Below, piece by piece: positions 46,928-57,622 of a DNA stretch of 64,000 nucleotides. The position numbers were made by a program, and so were the translations under genes. Numbering within the stretch: position 1 is the first letter of the stretch; every line of letters starts with the position of its first letter. Below the pieces are notes generated by a model. It saw only the letters and a list, made by a program, of their open reading frames with translations. It searched no databases and was not told the DNA's origin. The DNA is from Paraphoma chrysanthemicola (Eukaryota > Ascomycota > Dothideomycetes > Pleosporales > Phaeosphaeriaceae): positions 310,001 through 374,000 of the forward strand of contig JAGMWG010000002.1 in NCBI GenBank assembly GCA_020744225.1, in the 5' to 3' direction.

Positions 46928-47519
46928 ATGTCGGCAAACTTCGAAAACACAACACCACTCAAGGTCGCAGAGCAGGCTGAGCGTGACCTGAACTCTGATG
47001 CTGCGAAGAAAGGTCATGCTGGAAGTGCTTCAAGTACGTTTTCACTATACTTCACTTCCCTATGCCACCCTTTCCTCCTTCCTTACTCCTCCTACTTCCT
47101 CCCTGCTACCTTCCCCAATTCCTACCCTATATCACCCACTGATCCTCTCCGTCCTCTTCTCATACTGCACCCACCCACCCTTACTCGACTACCTCAACCC
47201 AACACAACCCAGCCCAATCAACTAATCCACACCCACAGCAACCGAATCCGGCATCGATGAATCCGCAACCACAAAATTCCCCGGCAGCACCGTCTCCTAC
47301 GGCACCGGCGGTTCCTTGAATCGCGAAATCCCTGAATCAGAAGGCGGCAGCATCAACCCCGCGACAGGCAAATTGTACAAGGCTGGCGACTTTGCCAAGG
47401 GAGGTGTGGGCGCGCCGGAGGCGGCGAGGGAGGGGTATGCGAAGAATCATGGCGGGGAGGATGATGTACGTGGGAATACGGTTGGTGGGGCGACGTTGAG
47501 GCAGAGCGGGGCGAAGTAA
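46928..47519 (+). CDS. small hydrophilic conserved protein, possibly stress-related
   Basis: Exons 46928..47033 and 47239..47519, giving 128 residues. The intron is long for the locus (205 nt) and strongly pyrimidine-rich. The protein has no hydrophobic core: MSANFENTTPLKVAEQAERDL, then ESGIDESATTKFPGSTVSYG, NREIPESEGGSINPATG, a KAGDFAKGGVGAPEAA stretch and DDVRGN near the end. Its Gly/Ala/Glu/Lys-rich, helix-poor composition resembles LEA-like or conidiation-associated fungal proteins, and proteins of this pattern are widespread in ascomycetes. The function is not known to me. Both exon edges have good splice signals and the join keeps the frame. Confidence 0.75.
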
Positions 47520-48096
47520 ATGTTTGGTGAATGATGGGATGGATGGGGTGGTATGCATGTAGTTTGTTGTCATGCTACTCGATTAACATTCTGGGCGAAG
47601 TATTTTTCCTTATGTGATGTGTCGAAGTGGCAACACAACGAGTCAGTATGTGAGAATGCGGATTGCAGTTTGCGCCTCTCCTGCTGGGGCGGAACACTCC
47701 CAAAATGTCCTTCGCGCATGCCTACACCTTCAGCGGCTATCTCGTAATGTATTGAAGACCTCTAAGCTAGTATATCAAGGTCGTTGTAATTGCGTCACAG
47801 CGTTCAAATATCTCCGCGCCAGGTTTAACGTAAACGCCATTATATAGTTACACGTCGTCCTGCAAGAGGTGTGAAGGGAGAGCAGAAAGATTTATCAAGA
47901 CGACTGTAACGTGTACTTACGTTGGGTATGAATTCTGCGATCAAGTCAGCAGAAAAAGATGACAACTGCACTGTATGTCAAGATGAGAACATTTTGAATG
48001 AGTAAATATGTCTATTGAAGAAGAAACAATATGCACGCTAAACGCTAATAGCAATAATCAAATCTCACATATACACTCCCTCTCTATGTCAATCAC
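47520..48096. other. intergenic between convergent genes
   Basis: 3' flanks only. No gene or repeat seen. Confidence 0.45.
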
Positions 48097-49828
48097 CTAC
48101 CTCCTGTTGACCACCATGCCTAAACCCCTTCTACTCAAACTCGACAAATCGTCCACCAACGGCTTTCCGTCCGTCTCACACACGGTGCCATCCTTGGGCA
48201 CTTTACCGGTCTCCAGATAGCTCCGCACATGTCCAATCGTGCACTTGCTCGGGATATTGGTGTACGAATGGCCGCCTGAGTTCTGGATGAGTACTGCGCT
48301 ACCTTCGAAGAAAGTGGACATGTGTTTTGCGCTGGAGAGCGGGGTGATTGGGTCCGCATTTGTGTTGACGAACAAGACTGGGACACGTGTTTTGGTCTTC
48401 TTGAAGCCTGCAGGACGGGTTAGTGATGTGCTTTTAGATATGCATGGAAGACAGGAGGAACGTACCAGTGAAGAGCTGCGATTTGGGTGGAATAATTTCC
48501 ATTCCGGCGTTGATGAGAGGGTTGAGGCCGGCGTAACCTTCCCCGAACCATTGGCTCGTCTTCTCGATCTCGTCGACGGCTTTGACGTAGTCATCTACGC
48601 TGTCGATGGGATAGCGGCCTGCGGCGTCGATTGCGGTGACGAGACTAAGAACCTCGCCCTGGGCGTTAATGGTGTAGTTGAACGGGCCCGGATTAATCTC
48701 TGGGACAGCAGCTGCTTCGATGGCAAGATACTTCGTGGCGTTACCTGTCTCGAGGGCATCGAGAGCGGATGCCATGTCCTTGAAGTAGTATGATGGAGCG
48801 TATAGGGCGCTGAAGAGTATTTGCAGAACGCGATCCTTGGTGATAATGCCTGGGCCACCAAAACTGGGATCAATGGACTGCAGAGGATTCTTTTCTAGCT
48901 TGGCAAGGAGGTCGTTGAAGCGCTTTTCGATGTCCTTTGCACTTCCAGACTTGCCGGCGAATGCGCACTTCTTTGGACCAGCTTCGTAGCAGACTTTGAA
49001 GAAGTACAGCATGCCATCGTCGGCGTCCTCGACTGCAGTGTCAGTCACCCCGTCGTAATGATCTTGACCGTTGACATTGGCATCGAGGATGACGCGGCCG
49101 AGGCGATTAGGATAGAGCGCAGCCAGCGTCTGCCCAATGACCGTGCCATATGAAACGCCATAGTACCAGATGAGAGCATCTTCGGGCTTCTTGCCATTGA
49201 GCGCAGCCTGGAGTTCCGTGTAGTGAATCATGTCTTGCACGACCGCAACTGTTCCAGCGTAGCGGACGGCTGTCTTGTTGTTCGCAGCCGTGCACCATCT
49301 CCCGTAGGCAACCGCCTCGGCGTACTTCTCCTGATCTGTACTAAAGGTGCCACTCGATGCGGCAAAAGCGTCGCGAGCTTCTGGATGCCCAGGGAAGCAT
49401 GTCAAGTCTATTCCACTGGCGTTGACTCCTCTTGGGTCGAAGCTGACCACGTTGTACTTGCCGCCGGTTCCTTTTATAATGCCGTCGCCGCCACCCGAGA
49501 GGATGTAGTCGATGCCAGAGCCACCAGGCCCTCCAGGGTTGAACAGCAGGTCGATGGCTGTGCCATTACCCGCTTCTTGTCGGATCCAGGCAACGACAGT
49601 CGTTCCAGCAGCCTTGTTCTCGTAGTCGAGAGGAACTTCTAGGTTTGCACAGTGGAAGCGGTTGTAGCAAGGAGTCCAACGCAGATTAGCGCTTGAAGGT
49701 ATGTCTGCGAAGTTTGAGATCCGTCCAGCCTTTCCGATATCTCTTGCTCGTAGGGTCGAATCTGAGGTTGGGAGGGCAGTCGCGGCCGTGAACAGCCCAG
49801 CGACTGCGGCGTATGATATAGGATGCAT
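48097..49828 (-). CDS. secreted alpha/beta-hydrolase, TAP-like serine peptidase
   Basis: Exons in transcript order: 48466..49828 and 48097..48407, giving 557 residues. A signal peptide (MHPISYAAVAGLFTAATALP) leads into a tripeptidyl-aminopeptidase-type hydrolase. The sequence shows the CANLEVPLDY strand, the oxyanion loop FNPGGPGGSG, the FDPRGV motif, and the nucleophile elbow YGVSYGT with Ser226. The C-terminal TAP-like lid domain carries the acid residue in NTNADPITP and the catalytic His in SGGHSY. Several N-x-S/T sites fit a secreted enzyme. Relatives release short peptides from protein N-termini or act as proline-type aminopeptidases; exact specificity cannot be read from sequence. Confidence 0.9.
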
Positions 49829-51372
49829 GGCGATAGGTTAAACAGGAGTAGGAAAGAAGCAATAACTGGTGAGGATGTGGTGCTTTACATCGTGACGCGC
49901 CATCGACCTTATAATGGTGTTCCAACCTCAAGCTGACTGCCATGGCACGAGCTTCTGTGGAGGTTCTGAAAATAGGAAGCGTAATTAGCGAGTGGTGATC
50001 CTGCCACTCTTGCTGGAAGGTGCACCCCTGGGGCTGAAGCTTGCGAGGCTCTGCGGTTTGGCGGGCACGCTCCGCCCCTGGCGACAGTCCATCCTCCACA
50101 AAGTCAGGCCAGGCGCACCAATAGCGCAACAGGGCGATTCTCGCAAAGTGTTCTGCTTGGAGAAGTCTAATGGTCGTGGTCCAATCAGACGAGCGCGTTA
50201 AGGTCAGGCCAGCCACGCGACACAGCCGCAACTGCGGCCTTGAAGCTGACTGCTTGGCGGCACGCCTCTTCTCCACGCTTTGTTCATCTCGCTACCGTGC
50301 CGCCTCTGTACAGTTCGAAAGTCTATCCGTGCTGACGATGCGCATCGTGAGTCTGGTGAGAGTGGTTCAGCACTGGGCCTGTCGCGAGCTGCGAAGCCAA
50401 CCTCGGGACCATGCCTTAGTCTTCATGTCCAACGTGTCTTGCAGCGCCCACATCCTTGTAGAGTTGTATCATTGACCATTCGAAAGTGTCAGATCTTGCG
50501 AAGACAATAGTTTAGGACTGTTGGCTCAAACGTCAATCAGTACTCAGCCGGAAAATTGGCTTCGTTACTAGCCCGCGTTGTCTGAAGTAGATTCACGGCG
50601 CCGATGTTCGCTTGGCAGCAGGCGGTGCTTCTGTGGCTCATACAGCTGAAATCTAATGAGGAGGCGCAAACCCATGTTCCAAACAAAGCGATATTGCGCC
50701 ACGGGTAATGGCAGAAAAACGATCGCAGAAACCCAAATGAGACGAGTCGAGATGGGTTGGATGGGCAGGAAGTGCTTGTTTTGTTTCTGATTGATGTAAG
50801 TTCCAACGCGAGGTCCTGCGGAGCGACTCCACCAAATCCAATTCACGCTAGCCACTTTAGGACTTCCTCAACATGCTCACAGGGACTTCCTGATGCCAGC
50901 AAATGCCTCACTCCATTCACATAGAAAAGGCTTGAAGATGAACGCTCCGCTTGTTCAGCGATCCGAACTCGCGCATGCATTTCCACTGCCCGCACTGCGG
51001 ATTCTAGAGCACAAACGAAGGCAAATACGACGCGCATATCCTACAACGCCGTCGTGGTCTTCGAATGATGATAGAGCAGCCGGGTGGCTCGAGAGACCTA
51101 ATGTTGTCGCCCTACTTGTGATTGTAATTGTTTTCAGTATCCCACAAGCGCGCATCCGACCGAAAGCAGTACAAAATTGTTACGTCTTGTTTGTCCCTAA
51201 TGATACATTGAATTAACAGCCGTGAAAGTGTAATTTCCGGATCTATGGGTGCAGTAGAAGTATGCCCAGTTATACTAGCAACCAACTGCGCAAGCAATGC
51301 CTCAACCAGAGAGTCTTGCGAGATAAAACCGCGAAATACAGATCACGGAAGGATACAAGACATGCGCTAGAC
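49829..51372. other. intergenic, about 1.5 kb
   Basis: Promoter of the peptidase gene, then sequence with only short, unconvincing frames up to the first oxidase of cluster B. Confidence 0.45.
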
Positions 51373-53199
51373 CTACATCTGGATGATCGGTAGCGACGGC
51401 GTTGGCGAGATGAAGGCTCGACCCGCATCGCAGCAAGGCTTCTTTGCACTTGCTTCGCAGCGTTCCTTGAAGGCATTCTTCATGCCATCTAAGTCTGTAG
51501 CTTGAAGCTTGTCGATGCGATCGGTAGTAACATGGAAAGGTAGTGGCATAGCAGGATACGATGCAGCGAGGCGTGCTTGGCTGTGTTCGAAGCCGATGGC
51601 GTCCAGTATCAGAGGGGCAACATGCGCAGATGAGAGCAGGATTCGGGGCATTCCTGTGGGAATCAATTGACATGTTACATCCAAAGCACCATCGGCCACA
51701 TACCATGTCCGGAGAATCCTGCGTTGATAAATTGTCCTTCACGGCCTGGTACTGGCCCCACGAATGGGAAACCGTCTGCGCTTGATGTTTCAACTGTGGT
51801 AAAGTCAATCGATCACATGTTGGTCAACATCATTGTCCGGCCTTGTACTTACTCCCTGTCCAACATCCGCCTTCATCCGCTGGCTTGCCGAGCTCTGCCG
51901 TAATCGGTCCCGGCCAGTCCTTGATGTCGGATGCAGGCCACGATTTACAGAACTCGGGCACCCCGACGAATTGTTTGTCTTCTTCATCGTTCATCATAAC
52001 GATATCTGGCGTATGGATGATGATCGGCCTTGCACCGCCCAACATGATAGTGTTATAGGGTTCAGGCAACTGCAGATGATAATTCTGTTCTCAGCGTTAG
52101 GTATGAACAATATAGAGCGCAAGTGGATACACTGCTTACATTCACTGTGCTGTCCCAGTGCTGAGCACCCGTGTGCTTGATAAATCCTGGTGGTGCTTTG
52201 ATTGCATTTACACTCGCTCTTGCAGGTACGATGAGTTTCTCGAATTCGGGTAGCAGATGTGATGCCCATCTGTTCGTTGTGTGAACGACTGTCCTTGCAC
52301 GAATAGTGCCTCTTGTAGTTGCAACATGGATCCATCCATCAGCATCTCGTTCTGAAACATTGGTGACCGGCGTGTTAGCATGAATGCTCAGGTTATTAGC
52401 TCGTAGGATGATGCGTAAGAGCGCATGCACAAATTTGTATGCCCATCTACGACTTGTTAGAGAGTAATGACGCTGGAGGGAATAATGGAGTCTGACATTT
52501 GTCCACTAGGATGCACTACGGCTGCAAGTGCTCCCTTCATTTGCGTGAACTCCTCTGCTTCAGCGGCGTTCTCAATGGCTCTGCATACTTTGACAACGTC
52601 ATCATCGTCACCATGGTCATCTCGCATAGCGTCCAATGCGCCTTTGAGACGTACCCATGCTTCGTCAGTCATGGCTGCATCGAAAGTCTCGCCAAACTTG
52701 AGACAAACTTCTTCGGTGATTCCTTCTTCTTCTGCCAATTCTTTGAAAGCCTGTAAATGCGCCATCTCGTGTACGATCAATTTCATTGCACCATCAGGTC
52801 CGAAGCGTTCACGCCAGATTGGATAGCGAGAGTACGCGTGTGGTCTCAGCTGTCCTCCTTTTCTCTGTCAGCTTCATGTTTCGATTTCTCGCGTGTTCTC
52901 TGTACCATTGCGTCCAGTAGCAGAACCGCAGATGTCTCGCGCTTCCAGAATGGTCACCTGAGGCTGCCGGGAGCGCTCCTCTGTGCACTGAATCTTTGTC
53001 AAACTTGAACGAATGCTCATGCATTGTGCTTCCAAACCTTATGAATCCAGTACGCTGTCGATGCACCGGCATATCCACTGCCAATGATTGCGACATCGGT
53101 TTGCTCTTGCAATTGCTCGCTGGAACGGTAGTTTCTCAGGGGCGATTCGGCAGCCTCGATCCAATAGGACTTTGTGGGATCAGCAACTGGCAAGACCAT
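51373..53199 (-). CDS. FAD-dependent oxidoreductase of the DAO family, copy 1
   Basis: Seven exons in transcript order: 53038..53199, 52906..52987, 52497..52857, 52140..52446, 51853..52069, 51704..51793, 51373..51653; 499 residues. The Rossmann start is DVAIIGSGYAGASTAYWI, and the adenine-loop Glu sits in VTILEARDICGSATGRNGG. The C-terminal FAD contact is GFPFVGPVPGREGQFINAGFSGHGMPRILL. Family members oxidise amines, N-methyl amino acids or D-amino acids with O2, making H2O2. It is a diverged paralog of the gene at 57623..59164, and two introns interrupt the two genes at the same codon and phase (GRNG and WTG). Several introns are only 48-50 nt and some donors are weak (GTTTGG, GTCAGA), so automated models may differ. 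There is no signal peptide. Confidence 0.85.
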
Positions 53200-53523
53200 C
53201 TTCAAGGGTGCAGAATGAGTGTAGCTTGGTACTACAGTGACTAAGGATGAGGTACTTTAATAGTCACTCAAGACGAGTGGAGTGATTCAATCGCCTAGTC
53301 CGGTGCGCGATCCGGCCGTGATAGAGCCTTTCCTTCTTTGGAACAGGCGCAATGACCGGCCCGGTTCGCTTAAGCGAGACCGTCGGCGACGCGACTTTAC
53401 ATCCAGCACGTAACATACTATCCCAACAGTTGACAGATTCAAGATAATTTTGTGTTACTTCTGTCGCACAAGTCCCAAAGTTCACATTCTGAGGTTGCCT
53501 CATCACAATCGGCAGTCGACAAT
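53200..53523. promoter_or_regulatory. shared divergent promoter of oxidase copy 1 and the HAD gene
   Basis: 324 bp between the two start codons. The palindrome at 53355..53365 sits almost exactly midway (155 bp from one start, 158 bp from the other), which would let one bound regulator serve both genes. Confidence 0.6.
53355..53365 (+). promoter_or_regulatory. ACCGGCCCGGT palindrome, copy 1
   Basis: Perfect 5-bp inverted repeat ACCGG/CCGGT around a central C, with CGG triplets in both arms as expected for a Zn2Cys6 dimer. It lies between oxidase copy 1 and the HAD gene. Confidence 0.6.
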
Positions 53524-54249
53524 ATGCCCGAGTCACAAAAGCATGTCGTCTTTGACGTTGTCGGCACCTGTGTATCTTTTGATGCCTACTACGAACGGAT
53601 CGAGTCGGTCCTGGGTGAAAAGCTTCGCAAGCACACGATCAATGCACAACACTTTGGCTTCACCTGGCAAACCGCTGCAGAACTGGAATTTACATTTCTA
53701 TCGATCCAAGGCAGTTACAAAGCGTACAAGGACGTGCTTCGAGGACTATTTTACCGAACTCTTAGCCTCTGCGGCGTCACAAATCCACGAGAGTTGGCAA
53801 CAGAAGAAGAGCGGGAACGATGCATCGAGGGTTACTCAGCTTTGGAAATCCGACCTGGCTGTCAAGAGGCCTTTCAATTATTACAAGATAATGGCTTCAC
53901 TGTCTGGTGCTTAACTACAGGCGACATTAAGCGCGTCGCGGGCTATTTTGAGCGTGCTGGCATGGATATGCCACTTGGAAACATCGTGAGCTGTGATGCG
54001 GGCGGCTCAGCGAAACCAGCTCTCCCGGTATATCAGGCTATGTGGGATCGACTGGGTGCGAACGACGTGAAATGGTTTGCAGCTGCTCATATGTGGGACG
54101 TTGCTGCCGCGACGAAGGTTGGGTTCCGCGGGGCTTGGACAGCAGTGTACGAGAAGGAGGCTTGCCTCGATGTATTTAGTGAAGCAAAACTGGAAGTCGT
54201 GGCTGGCGGACTTGTCGAGATGGCTCAACAGATTATCGAGAAGGCATAA
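53524..54249 (+). CDS. type II haloacid-dehalogenase-like hydrolase
   Basis: Single exon, 241 residues from MPESQKHVVFDVVGT. All catalytic motifs of the L-2-haloacid dehalogenase subgroup are present. The nucleophile Asp11 is in FDVVGT (the DxxGT form, lacking the second Asp of phosphatase-type HADs). Thr131/132 is in CLTTGD, Lys164 in SAKPALPVYQ, and Asp192 in AAHMWDVAAATKVGF. Between motifs 1 and 2 is the all-helical cap typical of subgroup I. Bacterial relatives hydrolyse the halogen from 2-haloacids. Fungal copies are common next to oxidases and their real substrates are mostly unknown; they could also be phosphatases or epoxide-type hydrolases. Its context suggests the second step after oxidation in cluster B. 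Confidence 0.9.
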   Translation: MPESQKHVVFDVVGTCVSFDAYYERIESVLGEKLRKHTINAQHFGFTWQTAAELEFTFLSIQGSYKAYKDVLRGLFYRTLSLCGVTNPRELATEEERERCIEGYSALEIRPGCQEAFQLLQDNGFTVWCLTTGDIKRVAGYFERAGMDMPLGNIVSCDAGGSAKPALPVYQAMWDRLGANDVKWFAAAHMWDVAAATKVGFRGAWTAVYEKEACLDVFSEAKLEVVAGGLVEMAQQIIEKA

Positions 54250-54961
54250 TACGACGCAATGGTCCAAGGTGGCATCAAGACGTATTCGACATTTCTCCAA
54301 GAAAACGGACATCAGAAATTCTTGCGCAAACCCTCCATGATTCAAACACCACCAGGATGCCTCCACATTACTAACTCATAACCGGTTTTAGTGCATACGC
54401 TAAGGTAAAGACCTCGGCTATATTTTTCCCGACAATAGGGTGTTGTTGCTGAACGTGAGGCAGACGGACTTCGCAATTACTTTCGAGCGGGTCGTCCTAC
54501 CTCATCGGATCGTATCAAGAGGTAGAAAATTGGTGGGGCTGTCCTCAGGAACAACAACGTTGATCAAACTTAGATAGGGCCGCTTGCAAAAGTGGCGGTA
54601 GTTAAGCTCAGCCGAGGCCGACGTTTAACCTATCGCGGGACGAACTACCTAGTTAAGCACTTGCCTGACTACTATCACGATAAGATGGCACCGGGGTAGT
54701 CGTGGCGACTTTTGATAACCGGCCCGGTCTTTATTCTGGCTCATGCCGGCTGCAGAGAGCAACCAACTCTCGCGACGTCTCGCATAGACGAGGACATCCG
54801 GTCTATCATGGACCTTGAGAGTCCCAGACCCACTAAAAAGCGTTACCTAGCGGGAGAAGAGCGACAACGAGCGGTTCGTGCGTAAGACACCACCACCTGG
54901 GCAATGTCACACCACCCAGTGCTTAGTCTGCGTATCCCAGATAGAATCAGACTGACGGTTT
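54250..54961. other. promoter region of the Zn2Cys6 regulator
   Basis: 712 bp, no gene recognised. Contains copy 2 of the cluster B palindrome. An additional short exon of the regulator could lie in the last 250 bp. Confidence 0.45.
54718..54728 (+). promoter_or_regulatory. ACCGGCCCGGT palindrome, copy 2
   Basis: Exact match to copy 1, 233 bp upstream of the first ATG of the Zn2Cys6 regulator; suggests autoregulation. Confidence 0.6.
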
Positions 54962-57471
54962 ATGCGCAGTTGTCGCGAATGTCGACGTCTAAAAGAGAAG
55001 TGTGAAGGCGGAGCGCCATGCAAACGCTGTCGCCATCTCCGCCGGACGTGTGAATTCAATGCGGCGCCTGCTCGAGAAGAGAGGCGTGAACTCCGTCACG
55101 GACACTCAAATGAAGAGCTAAAAGATCGATCAGTATACATGGAGCGTGTTCTTCGACACCACTTGCCCAATCTCGCCCTGGATATTGACACCCTGCGACG
55201 CACATGCGAACGCCTCCCCTCTTCGAGAGCTGGGATTGATCAGCTTGAGACAAGCGTCCAGCCACCAGAACTCATTGCGAGTGCGCCCACGTCTGAGAGT
55301 CCTGGCATTGAAGATGAAAATTGCACGCTTGATTATGTAGATGGTGCAACAGTCCGTACGTGACAGCCCCAGCTTGAAGCAAGCATTGCACAGGCTAATA
55401 AAAAGCTTGTGTTGCGGTGCAGACTACTCTGGTGAATTTTCACACTGGAATTTTTCCATGCACATCAAGCGCAACATCGACAATCTCATGGCTAAATCTC
55501 CTGGAAAGGTAGGTGCCTGTACTGGTCTAGGATTGGATCGTCTGCAAGCTCACTATCTCTTACAGGAATCCGAGAGTGTCAAGCAAGTGCCGGACTTCAT
55601 TCGTGTTGGCGAGCCTGACCCAGGTTCGACGTCCATCTTAGACATTGTTGCTCTTCTTCCGCCCCAGCCGTTGAGCTCGTTCCTGGTCAACATATTCTTC
55701 AAACATGCTACCAGCAACTACTACTATGTCGACAGGAACTGGGTCACAATGCTCCTTGAAACACTCCATACCCACCCAAACAGTTTGAGCTCAAAAGACG
55801 TTACTGCCGCATGCGTGGTTCTGATGGTACTCGCGGTGGCAACTCAGTACGTACACTTAGAGTCGCCAAAGCGTGATACCAGGGCCGGAGGTCAAGGCTC
55901 AGGGAGTCTCAACGCTCCAGCGAACTGGGAGTCCGATATTGGCTCTGCCTTTTATCGACAAGTTGCAAGATCGCTATCGGACGTCATACATGCTGGCACT
56001 ATGTTGAGTGTTCAGGTGTTCTTGCTCATGGGCCTCTATTCTTTGCCCATCGATGCATCTGGATTAGGCTACATCTACCTCAACCTAGCCATCAAGGTGG
56101 CTATACAGAACGGCATGCATCGAAAGCTCTCCCGTGGCTATTCTGATGAGACTACCAAAGAAATCAGGCGTTGCATATGGTGGACGGCATACTGTATGGA
56201 AAGGTTCGTTGTTCTCGGTGGACGATTACGGCTATTATACTGACAATCACGAACTTTAAGGAAGATTAGCATATATCACGGCCGCCCAACATCAATTGTA
56301 CGTTCCGAAATTGATACCGATCTTCCTGGAAATCCTGGCGCGAATTGTACAGACAGTTTTCACTTTGATGCAACCGGCTTGCTAGAATGCATTGATACAA
56401 CTTGTCAGGCAGAAGCCTTCCTTCACCAAATGTAAGTAGATATTACGATATCTTTGGCACAAATTCGGGATAGCTTGTTGACGCAGTGCTTCCAGCTCGC
56501 GACTTCGAAGTTGCCCGAGATCTGAGGTTCGCGCGATCTTGTTCCGTATCAAGGAAATGAAGAACAGCCTTAGGGGCCAGTGGACACCTCCCCCAGACAA
56601 TGCACCACCATCAACTACGAGAGGAGACAGAAATCGCGTGGAATCCCGTGCGAAGTCACATGCGCGTTTAGAGTGTTGCCTCTTGCATATGTTCATTGGA
56701 AGACCTTTCATCCTGGCCCACCGACAACTGCAGGCGAACACACAATGCAGGCATACCGATGCTGTACAAGTGGGGTCATCGCCAGCTTCAGCCACATCGC
56801 ATCGGCAGTGGGACTTCTTGATACGTGACTGCGTTTCAGCTGCCGATGAGGTAATTGACATCTGCCATGGTATGCGGATGGGCGGTATCGGCCTTGCGAA
56901 GTCGTCTTACATTGAGTACAGTTCCTGTCGCGCGTCACTATTAGTCTTGATTGCTCACAGCATATGTTGTCGCACGAATGAGCATTCATCCAACTTACAC
57001 AAAGGACTCGACGCGATCAAAGAGATGGCCTCTGTTGGCGAGTCGGCGCAATCAGAGGTCTCCCTTCTCGTGACACTAGAAGAAGCCCTTCACCGCCTAC
57101 AAGCCTTCAACGAACCTTGCGGACAGGAAAAAACAAATCTCGAAACTCTCTCGACCCAGGACGGCTACGAAGGTTTGCTCAGCTGGTACACGAACGTAGC
57201 AGGCTCCGACAAACATCGCACCAACACATCGACTTGGGATGTACTTGACACTCACGTCCCGAGACTGCGAGACACAGGACCTGCACAAGCTGGACTCAGT
57301 AACAACATCTCGTCTTCTCATATTCCGAATATTCCATCTATGGATGATTACCCCTTCGATCTAGATCTGCTTAATGCGAGTGGAAGCACGGCTTTCTTTA
57401 CATCTGACCTCCATGAAGTTGGCAATACTCAGAATGATTTTTGCGAGAGTCTCCTGTGGCCGCCGACATAA
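54962..57471 (+). CDS. Zn2Cys6 transcription factor of cluster B
   Basis: Exons 54962..55355, 55423..55508, 55566..56203, 56261..56431 and 56487..57471, giving 757 residues. The binuclear cluster is at the very N-terminus: Cys4, 7, 14, 20, 23 and 30, spacing CX2CX6CX5CX2CX6C, followed by a basic linker and a short helix. The fungal-trans middle domain (about residues 180-470) includes RRCIWWTAYCMERKISIYHGRP, formed across a splice junction. The C-terminus is acidic (MDDYPFDLDLLN), a probable activation region. The 57-nt intron at 55509..55565 is in frame and stop-free but has a good donor, branch and acceptor. The finger starts three residues after the Met, so an upstream exon may be missing (TGCGCAG just before Cys4 could be an acceptor). 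It probably controls the flanking genes through the ACCGGCCCGGT sites. Confidence 0.85.
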
Positions 57472-57622
57472 CACCACTCCGGTCCAATAACACTACTGTT
57501 CGATACGAGAATGATTCAAGCCCAAGTTGTTCTTCGCATCCTGCACGGCCAATCGTGTCGCTTTTGTGACGCCGCTACGCGGATGACCTCTCACGACATG
57601 TCATACCAGCTCGAAATCCTCT

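Noticed and set aside
52809..53096. Apparent frameshifts in oxidase copy 1
   Set aside because: A 50-nt intron (52988..53037) plus a 48-nt intron (52858..52905) restore one frame with the same length as the paralog, so no frameshift is needed.
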